From Synanceia verrucosa (lineage: Eukaryota > Chordata > Actinopteri > Perciformes > Synanceiidae), in NCBI GenBank assembly GCA_029721515.1, contig CM056567.1:2263007-2327006 (forward strand): a DNA stretch of 64,000 nt. The letters are read 5' to 3'. Within the stretch, counting starts at the first letter, position 1; each line of letters starts with the position of its first letter. A program made the position numbers and the translations under genes. The notes under the pieces were generated by a model. That model was not told the DNA's origin and did no database searches. It saw only the letters and a list, made by a program, of their open reading frames with translations. Shown piece after piece: positions 8,760 through 18,763 of this stretch.

Positions 8760-11700
8760 GTGAGTTCCTGACATCAGCTGATGCACTTATATCGTCAAAA
8801 TGAGCAGAAACTAGTAGTAAATTAATAAATCTAAATCTGAGAGAGGTGTTAATTGATTCATGGAGAGTTTGTGATTCAAAAAAATGTTTATTTTTTTAGC
8901 ATCAAAATCAGACTTTGAATTTTCAAAACCATTGAACTTCTACCATGCATTTTTATTTCTGACACTTATTTTTTTCTTCATAATAAAATTAATTCAGTGT
9001 AAAATATTCCGTTTTTAAAAATTCAATATAAAAAATTTATATCTAAAAATTCAGTGTAAAAAATTTGATCCCTGGGTCTATCAGCCAACGTCCAGCCACT
9101 TCCACTGTGTTGCTCCTATTTTAAAGACAATTTAAGTTGGATTTAAGTTTTTGAATATTAGTCATGTGAAGTGTATCACTGTAAACCATGCAGCGTGTTC
9201 AGATACACTAAAAGTGACTTTTTCTGCTGTTTTGGAATGATTTAATGATTGTTTATTTTCTGCTGTGTGTTTTTCACAGAGCTCTGTTCAGATGCCGGTC
9301 CACTCCAGACCAAAAGGTCTTTGTCATGCCAGGCCTCTCCGCCGACATTATGCAGCTCATCATTGAGTTCGCCTACACCGACTCTATTTTCGTGACGGAG
9401 GACAACGTGCAGGAGCTGCTGATGGCGGCCGACCAGCTCAACGTCATGGACATCGTCCACATCTGCTGCAACTTCCTGCAGGAGCATCTCTGCCCGGAGA
9501 ACTGCATCGGCATATTTCAGCTGACCAACATCTGCCCCTACCCCGAGCTGCAGAACAAGGCCTACCGCTGCATCATCGACCACTTCGAGGAGGTCATTTT
9601 CTGCCAGGAGTTCCTGGAGCTCTCTGTGCAGGAACTCTCCGACATCCTCGACAGGGACGACCTCAGCGTGAGACAGGAGAGCACTTTGTTCGAGGCCGTC
9701 CTTCGCTGGATCGACCACAAACCTGAAGAGCGCCGAGAGCACATCGGTCTACTTTTATCCAAGGTAAGAACTTTCCCATCACTACATTTTAGATTTACGT
9801 ATCCAGCATTTCACTGACGGTGTACTCCTGACTGCAACATTCCCATGTATCCTGGAAACCTGGAAAATGATTGACCAATTTTCCAGTCATGGAAAACATA
9901 TGGAAAATGAGAACAAAGGACAAATGTTCTCATTTTGAATCAGACACACTACGGTGCTGCATTGTTAGGTGTTAGCTGCTGATGTTGCATATCTTTTGGG
10001 GTGATATTTGGAGTGTGTTAAGACGTTTAAAAACAATATGAAAAAAATGCCCCCATGGGTTAGCTGTCCAGGCTAACGCGCTGCTCAAGAACACCGTCAG
10101 GGTCAGACTAAAATCAGACATGTCTTGGCTACTGATAAGTCTAACATAGCTTGATTATTACAGCTGCATGTAGAAATCGGCCGAAGTTCTCTTTTAAGTT
10201 AAATACAGATTGTGACCCCTTTATTTCCTCCGTTCAGGTCCGGCTGGCCTTGATGAGTCAGACCTACATGACGAACAATGTGATGTCCAATGAGCTGGTG
10301 AAAAACAATGCAGAGTGCCAGGTGTTGGTCACACAGACCTTGGAAATCTTTGATCACTTCGCAGTAAACAGGAACTCGGTGATCAGCCTGTCCAACGTTC
10401 TTGCCCGCCCTCGCCTACCCAACGCCATCCTGTTGGCCATGGGCGGCTGGAGCGGCGGCAACCCAACGAACATCATCGAGACGTATGACGTCCGCACCAA
10501 CAGCTGGATGACTGTCACAAACAACTACGAGCGGGCTCGCGCCTACCACGGCACCGTCTTCCTTAACGGGAATGTCTACTGCGTCGGCGGCTTCGACAGG
10601 GTGGAGTACTTCAACAGTGTGCACCGGTTTGACCTGATCACTCACACCTGGCACGAGGTGGCGCCCATGTTCTACTGCCGCTGCTACGTGAGCGTCACCC
10701 TGCTGAACGGGTGCATCTACGCCATGGGAGGTTATGATGGGCACACGAGGCTCAGCACCGCCGAGTGCTACAGGCCACAAACCAACCAGTGGAGTCTGAT
10801 CGCATCGATGCACGAGCGACGGAGCGACGCCAGCTGCACGACACTCAACAACAAGGTGTGAGGCTCATTTAATAGACGAATATAAGCTGAGAACAAACCT
10901 ATAAGATAATAATCAGGGTGCACAATTTATAATGTAGGCCGCACTAAACAGCCTTTAACAGTATCAGTGTGAAACATGCACAGGAAATGAACATGTACCC
11001 AAGCTGTTGCCTAGCAACACGCTATTAACATGCTATTATTTTTTAAAACTCAATTGAAATGATTCATACAGGCACATAGACTGACAGGGAATGCATGAAA
11101 ACACGGTCCCTTAAAACACAAAATAAAAGTACAAACAAAAAAAAAATCACAGTCTGGGACCTTTAACTTTGACGTAAACCCACAAACGCTCAGAGAGAAT
11201 GAGGTGACAACAAACAGAACATTTTGCTCCAGGACAAACTGCTAATAAGAAACATTTTTGCAACATTCAGCATCGTTTTCACTACAGTGAAACCATCTTT
11301 CCTAAACCTAACTTAAGTGGTTTTGACATCAAAAATTCAGAGACAGGAGAATGTGCACTATTATTATTATTATTATTAACAATAATGATAATTTAAAGAA
11401 TATTGGCATCTTCATGTAAAGACCAGATTATTATCTTGCATAAGTATGGAAATATTTCTGGTACCAGTTAAAAGGCCCTCTGGTTCTGCACAGGTTTATA
11501 TTTGCGGTGGCTTCAGTGGGACTGAGTGCCTGCAGACAGCTGAATGCTACAACCCAGAGACCAACCAGTGGACGATGATCGGCCTCATGACCTGCCGGCG
11601 CAGCGGGATCGGCGTCATCGCATACGCAGGCAAAGTCTATGCAGTAAGTGCATGAAACCAACCGTTCAAACCGACTCGATCTCCATTCAAACGCTCAACT

Positions 11701-12078
11701 CATTGTTTTTTCCTCTCGAAGGTCGGTGGCTTTGACGGCACCACCCGCCTGCACAGCGCTGAGTATTACGACCCCGAGAGCAACACCTGGCATGAGGTGG
11801 CGCCCATGCTGACCACACACAGCAACTTTGGCATCGAGGTGCTCGATGACAAGCTCTTCGCTGTCGGAGGCTTTGATGGCTTCTCCACCTCCTCCCACGT
11901 CGAGTACTACGACGCCATGACCGGCGAGTGGACCGAGGCCTGCTCCATGGACGTTTTCCGCAGCGCGCTGAGCTGCTGCGTCGTGTCCGGGCTGCCCAAC
12001 ATGGCAGAGTACGTCACACCGCGTGACCTCCTGCCACTGCTGGATGAGGGGGATGACTCGTTGGATCTGGTGGACTAG
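8611..12078 (+). CDS. klhl10: Kelch-like protein 10, copy B (BTB-BACK-kelch)
   Basis: Five coding exons: 8611-8759, 9280-9763, 10238-10855, 11494-11643 and 11722-12078, all with GT/AG introns; 585 codons. The start is ATG 8611 (MSDRGESYES...), with A at -3. Residues about 15-115 form the BTB domain, 120-225 the BACK domain, and about 274-565 six kelch repeats, marked by six Gly-Gly doublets. The order and motifs match mammalian KLHL10 (608 residues). KLHL10 is known as a CUL3 ubiquitin-ligase substrate adaptor needed for spermiogenesis; that role is inferred here. Copy B differs from C by a 3-nt in-frame insertion at the start of exon 2 (FRCRSTPD against FRWSTPD) and by scattered substitutions. 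It is intact and likely functional. It is the middle member of a tandem array, so its orthology to the single mammalian gene is at family level. Confidence 0.93.
9280..9763 (+). CDS. klhl10: klhl10 copy B exon 2
   Basis: 484 nt encoding the rest of the BTB domain ('LIIEFAYTDSIF', 'LLMAADQLNVMD') and most of the BACK domain ('CQEFLELSVQELSDIL', 'HKPEERREHIGLLLSK'). The acceptor is ttttcacag and the donor gtaaga. The exon ends in phase 0. Confidence 0.93.
10238..10855 (+). CDS. klhl10: klhl10 copy B exon 3
   Basis: 618 nt, phase 0 at both ends. It starts VRLALMSQTYM (end of BACK) and holds kelch repeats 1-3 ('AMGGWSGG', 'VGGFDRVEYF', 'AMGGYDGHTRL'). 'ARPRLPNAIL' just before repeat 1 is strongly KLHL10-like. 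Confidence 0.94.
11006..11018 (+). promoter_or_regulatory. X-box-like RFX motif in intron 3 of copy B
   Basis: GTTGCCTAGCAAC is an imperfect palindrome of two RFX half-sites with a one-base spacer. RFX factors bind X-boxes in ciliary and testis genes. The segment is absent from intron 3 of copy C. Function is not shown, and the motif can occur by chance or in repeats. Confidence 0.35.
11494..11643 (+). CDS. klhl10: klhl10 copy B exon 4
   Basis: 150 nt, phase 0 at both ends, encoding 50 residues of kelch repeat 4 ('VYICGGFSGTECLQTAECY'). The protein sequence is identical in copies A, B and C. Confidence 0.93.
11722..12078 (+). CDS. klhl10: klhl10 copy B exon 5
   Basis: 357 nt with stop TAG, encoding kelch repeats 5 and 6 ('VGGFDGTTRL', 'AVGGFDGFSTSS') and the short acidic tail ending DSLDLVD. 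Confidence 0.93.
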   Translation, partial: VGGFDGTTRLHSAEYYDPESNTWHEVAPMLTTHSNFGIEVLDDKLFAVGGFDGFSTSSHVEYYDAMTGEWTEACSMDVFRSALSCCVVSGLPNMAEYVTPRDLLPLLDEGDDSLDLVD

Positions 12079-12117
12079 TTGGAGTTGGCAGATTCTTCCA
12101 AACACCCCTGAACAAAA

Positions 12118-12123
12118 AATAAA
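12118..12123 (+). terminator. AATAAA poly(A) signal of copy B
   Basis: AATAAA lies 40 bases after the TAG stop. Confidence 0.75.
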
Positions 12124-12950
12124 ATCCCTGAGCATTAAGCTACTGTTCCTATAGAGGTTTCTTTAGCACTAAAGCTGTATGCCGCAAGAACGCTCCTAAC
12201 GCATTTATTAATGAATCTACACAACGTATTTTATGTTTTATGAATGACCCCGCTCTCACACAGTCAATGCTGAAACAAAAACATACAGTAACATTGAATC
12301 TGACAGAGTGAATATAAATTACTGGCATTGATACTGATGCTCAACGTGTCGCCGTGGTGACGAAGCATCACTGGAAACCAATAATTTGCACATTTCTGAT
12401 AGCTTGTGCCAAACTCTTCACCTTTTTCTTGTGGGGTTTGTTTTGGAAGGTTTTGACGACATTTTCAGGGTTAGCCCTGAAAATTTCGTCAAAACCGTCC
12501 AAAACTTTTTGAGTTATTTTGCAATGCGACAAACCAACAAACAAATAAACAAACCCTGGTGAAAACATAACCTTTGCCCCAGTCGGTGAGGCTTTTTTAT
12601 TGGGAAGTGCATGAAACCCATGACCCAAAGAGTCATATGAGAGGTGACAACTTTGTTATTAATGAATGGAATTATTTTTCTAAGATAAGAAATAAAAAAA
12701 ATCAAAGCACAGTATAAAATATAAAGTGTAAAAGAAGTAACATTAACAGCAGAGGGTAACACAAAAACAATAAAAGTTAGATTCATTTAGTCCAATAAGT
12801 ACAGTAAAACAGAAAAGTGGTATGCATGTGCATGATATTTTTTCATCGTGTCACTGATGAACTGAACTGTTGTGAAAATAAACAATTGCACCTTTTTTTG
12901 AGAGAGATGGAACTGGATGTTTTTGTCAGATCCTTGGTTTTTAAAAGATG
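12124..12950. other. Spacer between klhl10 copies B and C
   Basis: Homologous to the A-B spacer but without the LINE insert. Around 12440-12570 it has a dispersed fish-repeat look ('cgacaaaccaacaaacaaat', 'aacataacctttgc'), a segment not matched in the A-B spacer. No gene is seen. Confidence 0.7.
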
Positions 12951-13022
12951 CAATAAGAATCTGTTCTATTCTATTCTAGAATAGATCAAAGTAGAATAGA
13001 ATAGAAGTGAATAGAATAGAAT
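12951..13022. repeat. Opposed ATTCT and AGAAT tails just upstream of copy C
   Basis: 'caataagaatctgttctatt' runs into ATTCT units, then 'agaatagatcaaag' and AGAAT/AATAG units on the other strand. It looks like two LINE-type tails facing each other, ending 70 bases before the start codon. It can fold as a hairpin. Confidence 0.7.
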
Positions 13023-13091
13023 CAATGACAGAATAAACAAACCTGGTGAGACTTGAGGCAAACCAGCAGCTTTCACATTCAGGAAATCAAG

Positions 13092-13240
13092 ATGAGCGAC
13101 AGGGGCGAATCGTACGCGTCAAGCTCGCTGTTCAACGACCTCCGTCTGGAAGGAGTGTTCTGCGACGGCGTCATCCGAGTCGACGGCGTCGACTTTCAGA
13201 TCCACAAGGTCATCCTGAGCAAATGCAGTCCGTACTTCCT
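13092..13240 (+). CDS. klhl10: klhl10 copy C exon 1
   Basis: 149 nt; starts MSDRGESYASS. About four substitutions from copy B, two of them amino-acid changing. The donor gtgagt is in phase 2. Confidence 0.92.
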
Positions 13241-16200
13241 GTGAGTTCCTGACATCAGCTGATGCACTTATACCTTCAAAATGAGCAGAAAATAGTAGTA
13301 AATTGATAAAGAGAAGACATAAAAACACTGGATGGACAATTTATTATAAAATGTAAATTAAATATTAACCATTGGGGAAAGTTCACACAGTTTGTGTATT
13401 TTCAGCTGAAAATAAAGTTGTTTACAACTAAATATCAACGTCCATGAATTTTGGGTGTGTTGTATGGAAATATATCTGTGCCATCTGATTTTGAATTTGA
13501 ATTTGTGAAGCTCTTTATTTTTTAGCTTCAAAATCAGACTTTGAATTTTCAAAACCATTGAATTTCTACCATGCATTTTTATTTCTGACACGTTTTTCTT
13601 AATGATGAAATAAATTCAGTGTAAAATAATCAGGTTTTAAAATTTTTTTTTAATTTTTAAAAAAACATAAAAAAATGTCCAACGTCCAGCCACTTCCACT
13701 GTGTTGCTCCCATTTTAAAGATAATTTAAGTTGGATTTAAGTTTTTGAATATTAGTCATGTGAAGTGTATCACTGTAAACCATGCAGCGTGTTCAGATAC
13801 ACTAAAAGTGACTTTTTCTGCTGTTTTGGAATGATTTAATGATTGTTTATTTTCTGCTGTGTGTTTTTCACAGAGCTCTGTTCAGATGGTCCACTCCAGA
13901 CCGGAAGGTCTTCGTCATACCAGGCCTCTCCGCCGACATTATGCGGCTCATCATCGAGTTCGCCTACACCGACTCTATTTTCGTGACAGAGGACAACGTG
14001 CAGGAGCTGCTGATGGCGGCCGACCAGCTCAACGTCATGGAAGTTGTGCGCATCTGCTGCAACTTCCTGCAGGAGCATCTCTGCCCGGAGAACTGCATCG
14101 GCATGTTTCAGCTGACCAACATCTGCCCCTACCCCGAGCTGCAGAACAAGGCCTACCGCTGCATCATCGACCACTTCGAGGAGGTCATTTTCTGCCAGGA
14201 GTTCCTGGAGCTCTCTGTGCAGGAACTCTCCGACATCCTCGCCAGGGACGACCTCAGCGTGAGACAGGAGAGCACTTTGTTCGAGGCCGTCCTTCGCTGG
14301 ATCGACCACAAACCTGAAGAGCGCCGAGAGCACATCGGTCTACTTTTATCCAAGGTAAGAACTTTCCCATCACTACATTTTAGATTTACGTATCCAGCAT
14401 TTCACTGACGGTGTAATCCTGACTGCAACATTCCCATGTATCCTGGAAACCTGGAAAATGATTGACCAATTTTCCAGTCATGGAAAACATATGGAAAATG
14501 AGAACAAAGGACAAATGTTCTCATTTTGAATCAGACACACTACGGTGCTGCATTGTTAGGTGTTAGCTGCTGATGTTGCATATCTTTTGGGGTGATATTT
14601 GGAGTGTGTTAAGACGTTTAAAAACAATATGAAAAAAATGCCCCCATGGGTTAGCTGTCCAGGCTAACGCGCTGCTCAAGAACACCGTCAGGGTCAGACT
14701 AAAATCAGACATGTCTTGGCTACTGATAAGTCTAACATAGCTTGATTATTACAGCTGCATGTAGAAATCGGCCGAAGTTCTCTTTTAAGTTAAATACAGA
14801 TTGTGACCCCTTTATTTCCTCCGTTCAGGTCCGGCTGGCCTTGATGAGTCAGACCTACATGACGAACAATGTGATGTCCAATGAGCTGGTGAAAAACAAT
14901 GCAGAGTGCCAGGTGTTGGTCACACAGACCTTGGAAATCTTTGATCACTTCATGATAAACAGGACCTTGGTGATCAGCCTGTCCAACGTTCTTGCCCGCC
15001 CTCGCCTACCCAACGCCATCCTGTTGGCCACGGGCGGCTGGAGCAGCGGCAACCCGTCCAGCATCATTGAGGTGTATGACGTCCGCACCAACAGCTGGAT
15101 GACTGTCACAAACAACTACGAGCGGGCTCGCGCCTACCACGGCACCGTCTTCCTCAACGGGAACGTCTACTGCATCGGCGGCTTCGACAGGGTGGAGTAC
15201 TTCAACAGTGTGCGCCGGTTTGACCTGATCACTCACACCTGGCACGAGGTGGCGCCCATGTACTACTGCCGCTGCTACGTGAGCGTCACCCTGCTGAACG
15301 GGTGCATCTACGCCATGGGAGGTTATGATGGGCACACGAGGCTCAGCACCGCCGAGTGCTACAGGCCACAAACCAACCAGTGGAGTCTGATCGCATTGAT
15401 GCACGAACGACGGAGCGACGCCAGCTGCACGACACTCAACAACAAGGTGTGAGGCTCATTTAATAGACGAATATAAGCTGAGAACAAACCTATAAGATAA
15501 TAATCAGGGTGCAGCTAACGGAGCTGCGATTGCTGCAGAGCTAACGTGCTATCAGGAGACATTCAACATAAGCTCTGTGAGCACAAGGCTCATTTGAAGC
15601 TAGCGTTATACACTTATTTGTAATTTGGCTGACTCTGACTACTGTTGACGCCCCACCAAAGACTATTTTGTACCTTAAAATAATGTTTCCAAAATCGTTT
15701 CAGTGGTTCATCAACTTGAAATAGGGTGAGCGGCACTTCTGCTTTGTAGCCCTCTATCGGCTGTAACTGCACTATGCAAGTTTGCCAGATCAGGCAGCGG
15801 ATTTTTAGTTCAAATGAGACCTAAGAAACTACAGGTCTGACTTGCTTTACGGCAGGCGTTACCATAGCCGATAGGCGTAGCAAGCTCTGGGCTCTGATTT
15901 CTCAGGAGTGATGATATTTCTGCCATAGTGTAATTCCGCCATACATTATAGTCAATCCTTTTTATCCACTTACAAAATTGCTACATTTTATTTTGTGCAA
16001 CCATATTATTTAAATAGGGAAAAAGTAGAAGTGCTTAGTCGCTTCTAACCTCACCTTTGTTTGGATCCCAAGGAAAGTACTGGGCAATGCTAAATGCTAA
16101 CAAAATAGCACTGTGCACCAGAGCTATTGAGTGCACAAACAAAGAAGATCAGGGAAGAACATGTTTCAGTATAGAACAACGGTGGCGTTTTCCTTTAAAG

Positions 16201-16804
16201 GCCCTCTGGTTCTGCACAGGTTTATATTTGCGGTGGTTTCAGTGGGACTGAGTGCCTGCAGACAGCTGAATGCTACAACCCAGAGACCAACCAGTGGACG
16301 ATGATCGGCCTCATGACCTGCCGGCGCAGTGGGATCGGCGTCATCGCATACGCAGGGAAAGTCTATGCAGTAAGTGCATGAAACCAACCTTTCAAACCGA
16401 CTCAATCTCCATTCAAACGCTCAACTCATTGTTTTTTCCTCTCGAAGGTCGGTGGCTTTGACGGCACCACCCGCCTGCACAGCGCTGAGTATTACGACCC
16501 CGAGAGCAACACCTGGCATGAGGTGGCGCCCATGCTGACCCCCCGCAGCAACTTCGGCATTGAGGTGCTCGATGACAAGCTCTTCGCCGTCGGAGGCTTC
16601 AACGGCTTCACTACCTCCTCCCATGTCGAGTACTACGACGGCACGACCGACGAGTGGACTGAGGCCTGCTCCATGGACATTTTCCGCAGCGCGCTGAGCT
16701 GCTGCGTTGTTTCCGGGCTGCCCAACATGGCAGAGTACGTCACACCGCGTGACCTCCTGCCGCTGCTGGATGAGGGGGATGACTCGTTGGATCTGGTGGA
16801 CTAG
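13092..16804 (+). CDS. klhl10: Kelch-like protein 10, copy C (BTB-BACK-kelch)
   Basis: Five coding exons: 13092-13240, 13874-14354, 14829-15446, 16220-16369 and 16448-16804; 584 codons, all introns GT/AG with the same phases as copy B. The domain order is BTB (about 15-115), BACK (about 120-224) and six kelch repeats; Gly-Gly doublets fall near residues 279, 327, 373, 421, 468 and 515. The inferred role is CUL3 E3-ligase substrate adaptor, by similarity to mammalian KLHL10, which is testis-expressed and needed for sperm maturation. Copy C keeps Trp in 'ALFRWSTPD', as the mammalian protein has Trp shortly after ALF, so it may be closer to the ancestral form than B. Intron 3 is largely different sequence from B. 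I count about 13 amino-acid differences from B in exon 3, concentrated in and around kelch repeat 1. The gene appears intact. Confidence 0.94.
13874..14354 (+). CDS. klhl10: klhl10 copy C exon 2
   Basis: 481 nt (three fewer than copy B), encoding the BTB remainder and BACK. 'NVMEVVRICC' replaces 'NVMDIVHICC' of copy B. Confidence 0.93.
14829..15446 (+). CDS. klhl10: klhl10 copy C exon 3
   Basis: 618 nt with kelch repeats 1-3 ('ATGGWSSG', 'IGGFDRVEYF', 'AMGGYDGHTRL'). The first 123 nt are identical to copy B; after that about 22 substitutions are seen. Confidence 0.94.
15512..16195. repeat. Intron 3 segment unique to copy C
   Basis: After the shared 'aatcagggtgca', copy C continues with sequence unrelated to copy B until just before 'aaggccctctggttctgcac', where homology returns. 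It holds no open frame of note. It could be an inserted or substituted dispersed repeat; I could not identify ends or a family. Confidence 0.6.
16220..16369 (+). CDS. klhl10: klhl10 copy C exon 4
   Basis: 150 nt encoding kelch repeat 4. The peptide is identical to A and B. At two synonymous sites it matches A rather than B. Confidence 0.93.
16448..16804 (+). CDS. klhl10: klhl10 copy C exon 5
   Basis: 357 nt with stop TAG, encoding kelch repeats 5-6. 'GTTDEW' replaces 'AMTGEW' of A and B in the last blade. Confidence 0.93.
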   Translation, partial: VGGFDGTTRLHSAEYYDPESNTWHEVAPMLTPRSNFGIEVLDDKLFAVGGFNGFTTSSHVEYYDGTTDEWTEACSMDIFRSALSCCVVSGLPNMAEYVTPRDLLPLLDEGDDSLDLVD

Positions 16805-16835
16805 TTGGAGTTGGCAGATTCTTCCAAACACCAAA

Positions 16836-16841
16836 AATAAA
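16836..16841 (+). terminator. AATAAA poly(A) signal of copy C
   Basis: AATAAA lies 32 bases after the stop, followed at once by a 200-bp insertion not present in A or B. Confidence 0.7.
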
Positions 16842-16846
16842 AACTC

Positions 16847-17030
16847 CAAGGTCCCCCAATCGGGGGACCCTGGGGTTAGGGTTAATTTCCAAACCTGTTG
16901 TGTGTGTGTGTGTTTAATCCAATTAAAGGGTTAGGGTATAGGGATAACAACGAGTCGTGCAACCCCCTCCCACGATCTTCAAAGGGCAATAACTTGGACA
17001 GGTCTTGAGATTAACCCCTTACCCTCGCAG
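16847..17030. repeat. Insertion in the copy C 3' flank with a strong hairpin
   Basis: Sequence absent from the A and B 3' flanks. It begins with a perfect 8-bp stem (GGTCCCCC, loop AATC, GGGGGACC at 16850-16869), then 'ggggttagggttaa' and a short TG run. Family unknown. Confidence 0.55.
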
Positions 17031-18713
17031 TGGAGCTTAACAGGTTAAGCTGCTGTTCATACAGGGTTTTTTTTTAAAACTAGTTAAAGCTGTGTGCTGC
17101 AACATGTTCGATGCTCCTTTTTTTATGAATCTATACAATATATTTTATGAATGACCCTGCATTTTATGAATGACCCTACATAAAATCAAGGCTGAGACAC
17201 AAACATAATATTGAATCTGACTGACAGAGTGAATATAAATTGCTGTGGCGTGACTTTCCGCCTGATGTCAAGGACTGAATGTTCCACAATCTCCTCCAAC
17301 TAAATTTGGACAAAACTGGGATTATTCAGGGGGATGAAAAGCTTGAATGACTTCAGTCTGTCCTTCTCTGCTTCCATCTCTCGCACTCTTAATCTCTCTC
17401 TTCCTTCCTTCCTTTCTATCCTCTCACTCTTTACCTCACTCTCAAAGCATCAGTTGTTCATTTTCGGACAGAGTCACCTTGAGTGATTCGCCTGTGGGTT
17501 TATTTTGGACATCAGCACAGGAAAGTATGGCAGTATGAATGAGTACATGCTGCTATTGTTACTGTAAACTTCACTTTCCATCATATTTTTTGGCCTCTAA
17601 AACATTTTAAAGCTGCTGATTTTCAGGTTCATTCTTGTATTTCATGTTTCTACCTGAAGATGTTTTCATGTTTTACTTTAATATTCCTGCATTTGCTGTT
17701 TTAGTGCATTTCAAATCAATTCATTAAAAGGCAACGGCTTGGGTCCAGGTTTACTTCCTGTCAACATCAGGACACATTTAAACCGTTTAAAACTGTGAAA
17801 TGGTTTAAATATTAGTGACGTCACAGTTGGACAGAAGTCTTGACAGCTTGTTTTAAACACTGAATTGCTGAATGTGCATTGAAAATGTTTTATAGTATTT
17901 ATACAGTGCTAAAAACAGCTTCATAATATGAAATGCAGTTTTGCAATAGAGGCCCTTTAATGGACTGCAGTGCTTGAGTCCAGTGTCCAGCCTTGACTCT
18001 TCAAAACACAAAATTTCATCTTTAAAAACTTCAAAAAAATGTTCCAAATATTGCAGATTAGTGAGGCCACAAATTGCACAAAAATCCTGACTGTTTTAGT
18101 GGATGTCAGTGGAATGATGTTGCTAGGCAACACACTGGGTCCATGTTTACTTCCTGTTAGCTGATTAATACACAGTGTGTTCACATTGCAGTCAGTAGAG
18201 GACACAACCAGAACAAATTTTACATGAAATTGTTTTCAAATGCAATCAACGGCACACACCTCGTCCTGAGACTACAGTATATGATGGGAAACATCTTATA
18301 TGAACACAGGCCGACCATCCCAACTGTTACACCACCCACTCACATCAGGGAGAAGCACCGACGAGCACAAAGCACTGAGGTTTTTAAAAAATTATTGACT
18401 AAAGTTGCCTGGCTGATGGTCGATGCTCTAAAAGCCTTGTGCAATACAACTTTAATAGGCAACGGGACAGACACACACAGCCACCTTCTCATCAACGTCT
18501 GGTTTCTCCTTCGCCTGTCTGCCGACGGCTAAAGGTTTAATACAGCTGCTCGCTCATAAAAGCTCACAGAGGCAGTTATTGTTCAGCAAAGTGACAAACG
18601 ACACCGAATTAGTGATATGACAGCAACAGTGTGTGGTTTTTCTTATGAAGCCAAACGTACTGTACTATGCTAGCATGAGCCATGTCGTTATGTATAAATG
18701 TGTGTGAAAGAGG
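17031..18713. other. End of klhl10 array homology, then gene-free sequence
   Basis: 17075-17250 still matches the A and B 3' flanks; beyond that the array homology ends. 17360-17440 is pyrimidine-rich. 18119-18131 carries GTTGCTAGGCAAC, an RFX-type palindrome. No gene is seen. Confidence 0.6.

Positions 18714-18762
<49 letters not shown>
18714..18762. repeat. (TG)n microsatellite
   Basis: About 24 TG units. Confidence 0.97.

Positions 18763-18763
<1 letters not shown>

Noticed and set aside
8565..8771. Alternative upstream non-ATG starts for klhl10 exon 1
   Set aside because: The ATG at 8611 (13092 in copy C) has a good context and gives a protein start consistent with the family; upstream in-frame codons are GTG or TTG only.
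9242..9742. 166-codon - strand frame opposite klhl10 exon 2 (and equivalents at 5636, 10415, 11695, 13836, 15006, 16421)
   Set aside because: They recur in every copy because they mirror the conserved sense exon; the sense protein is clearly KLHL10.
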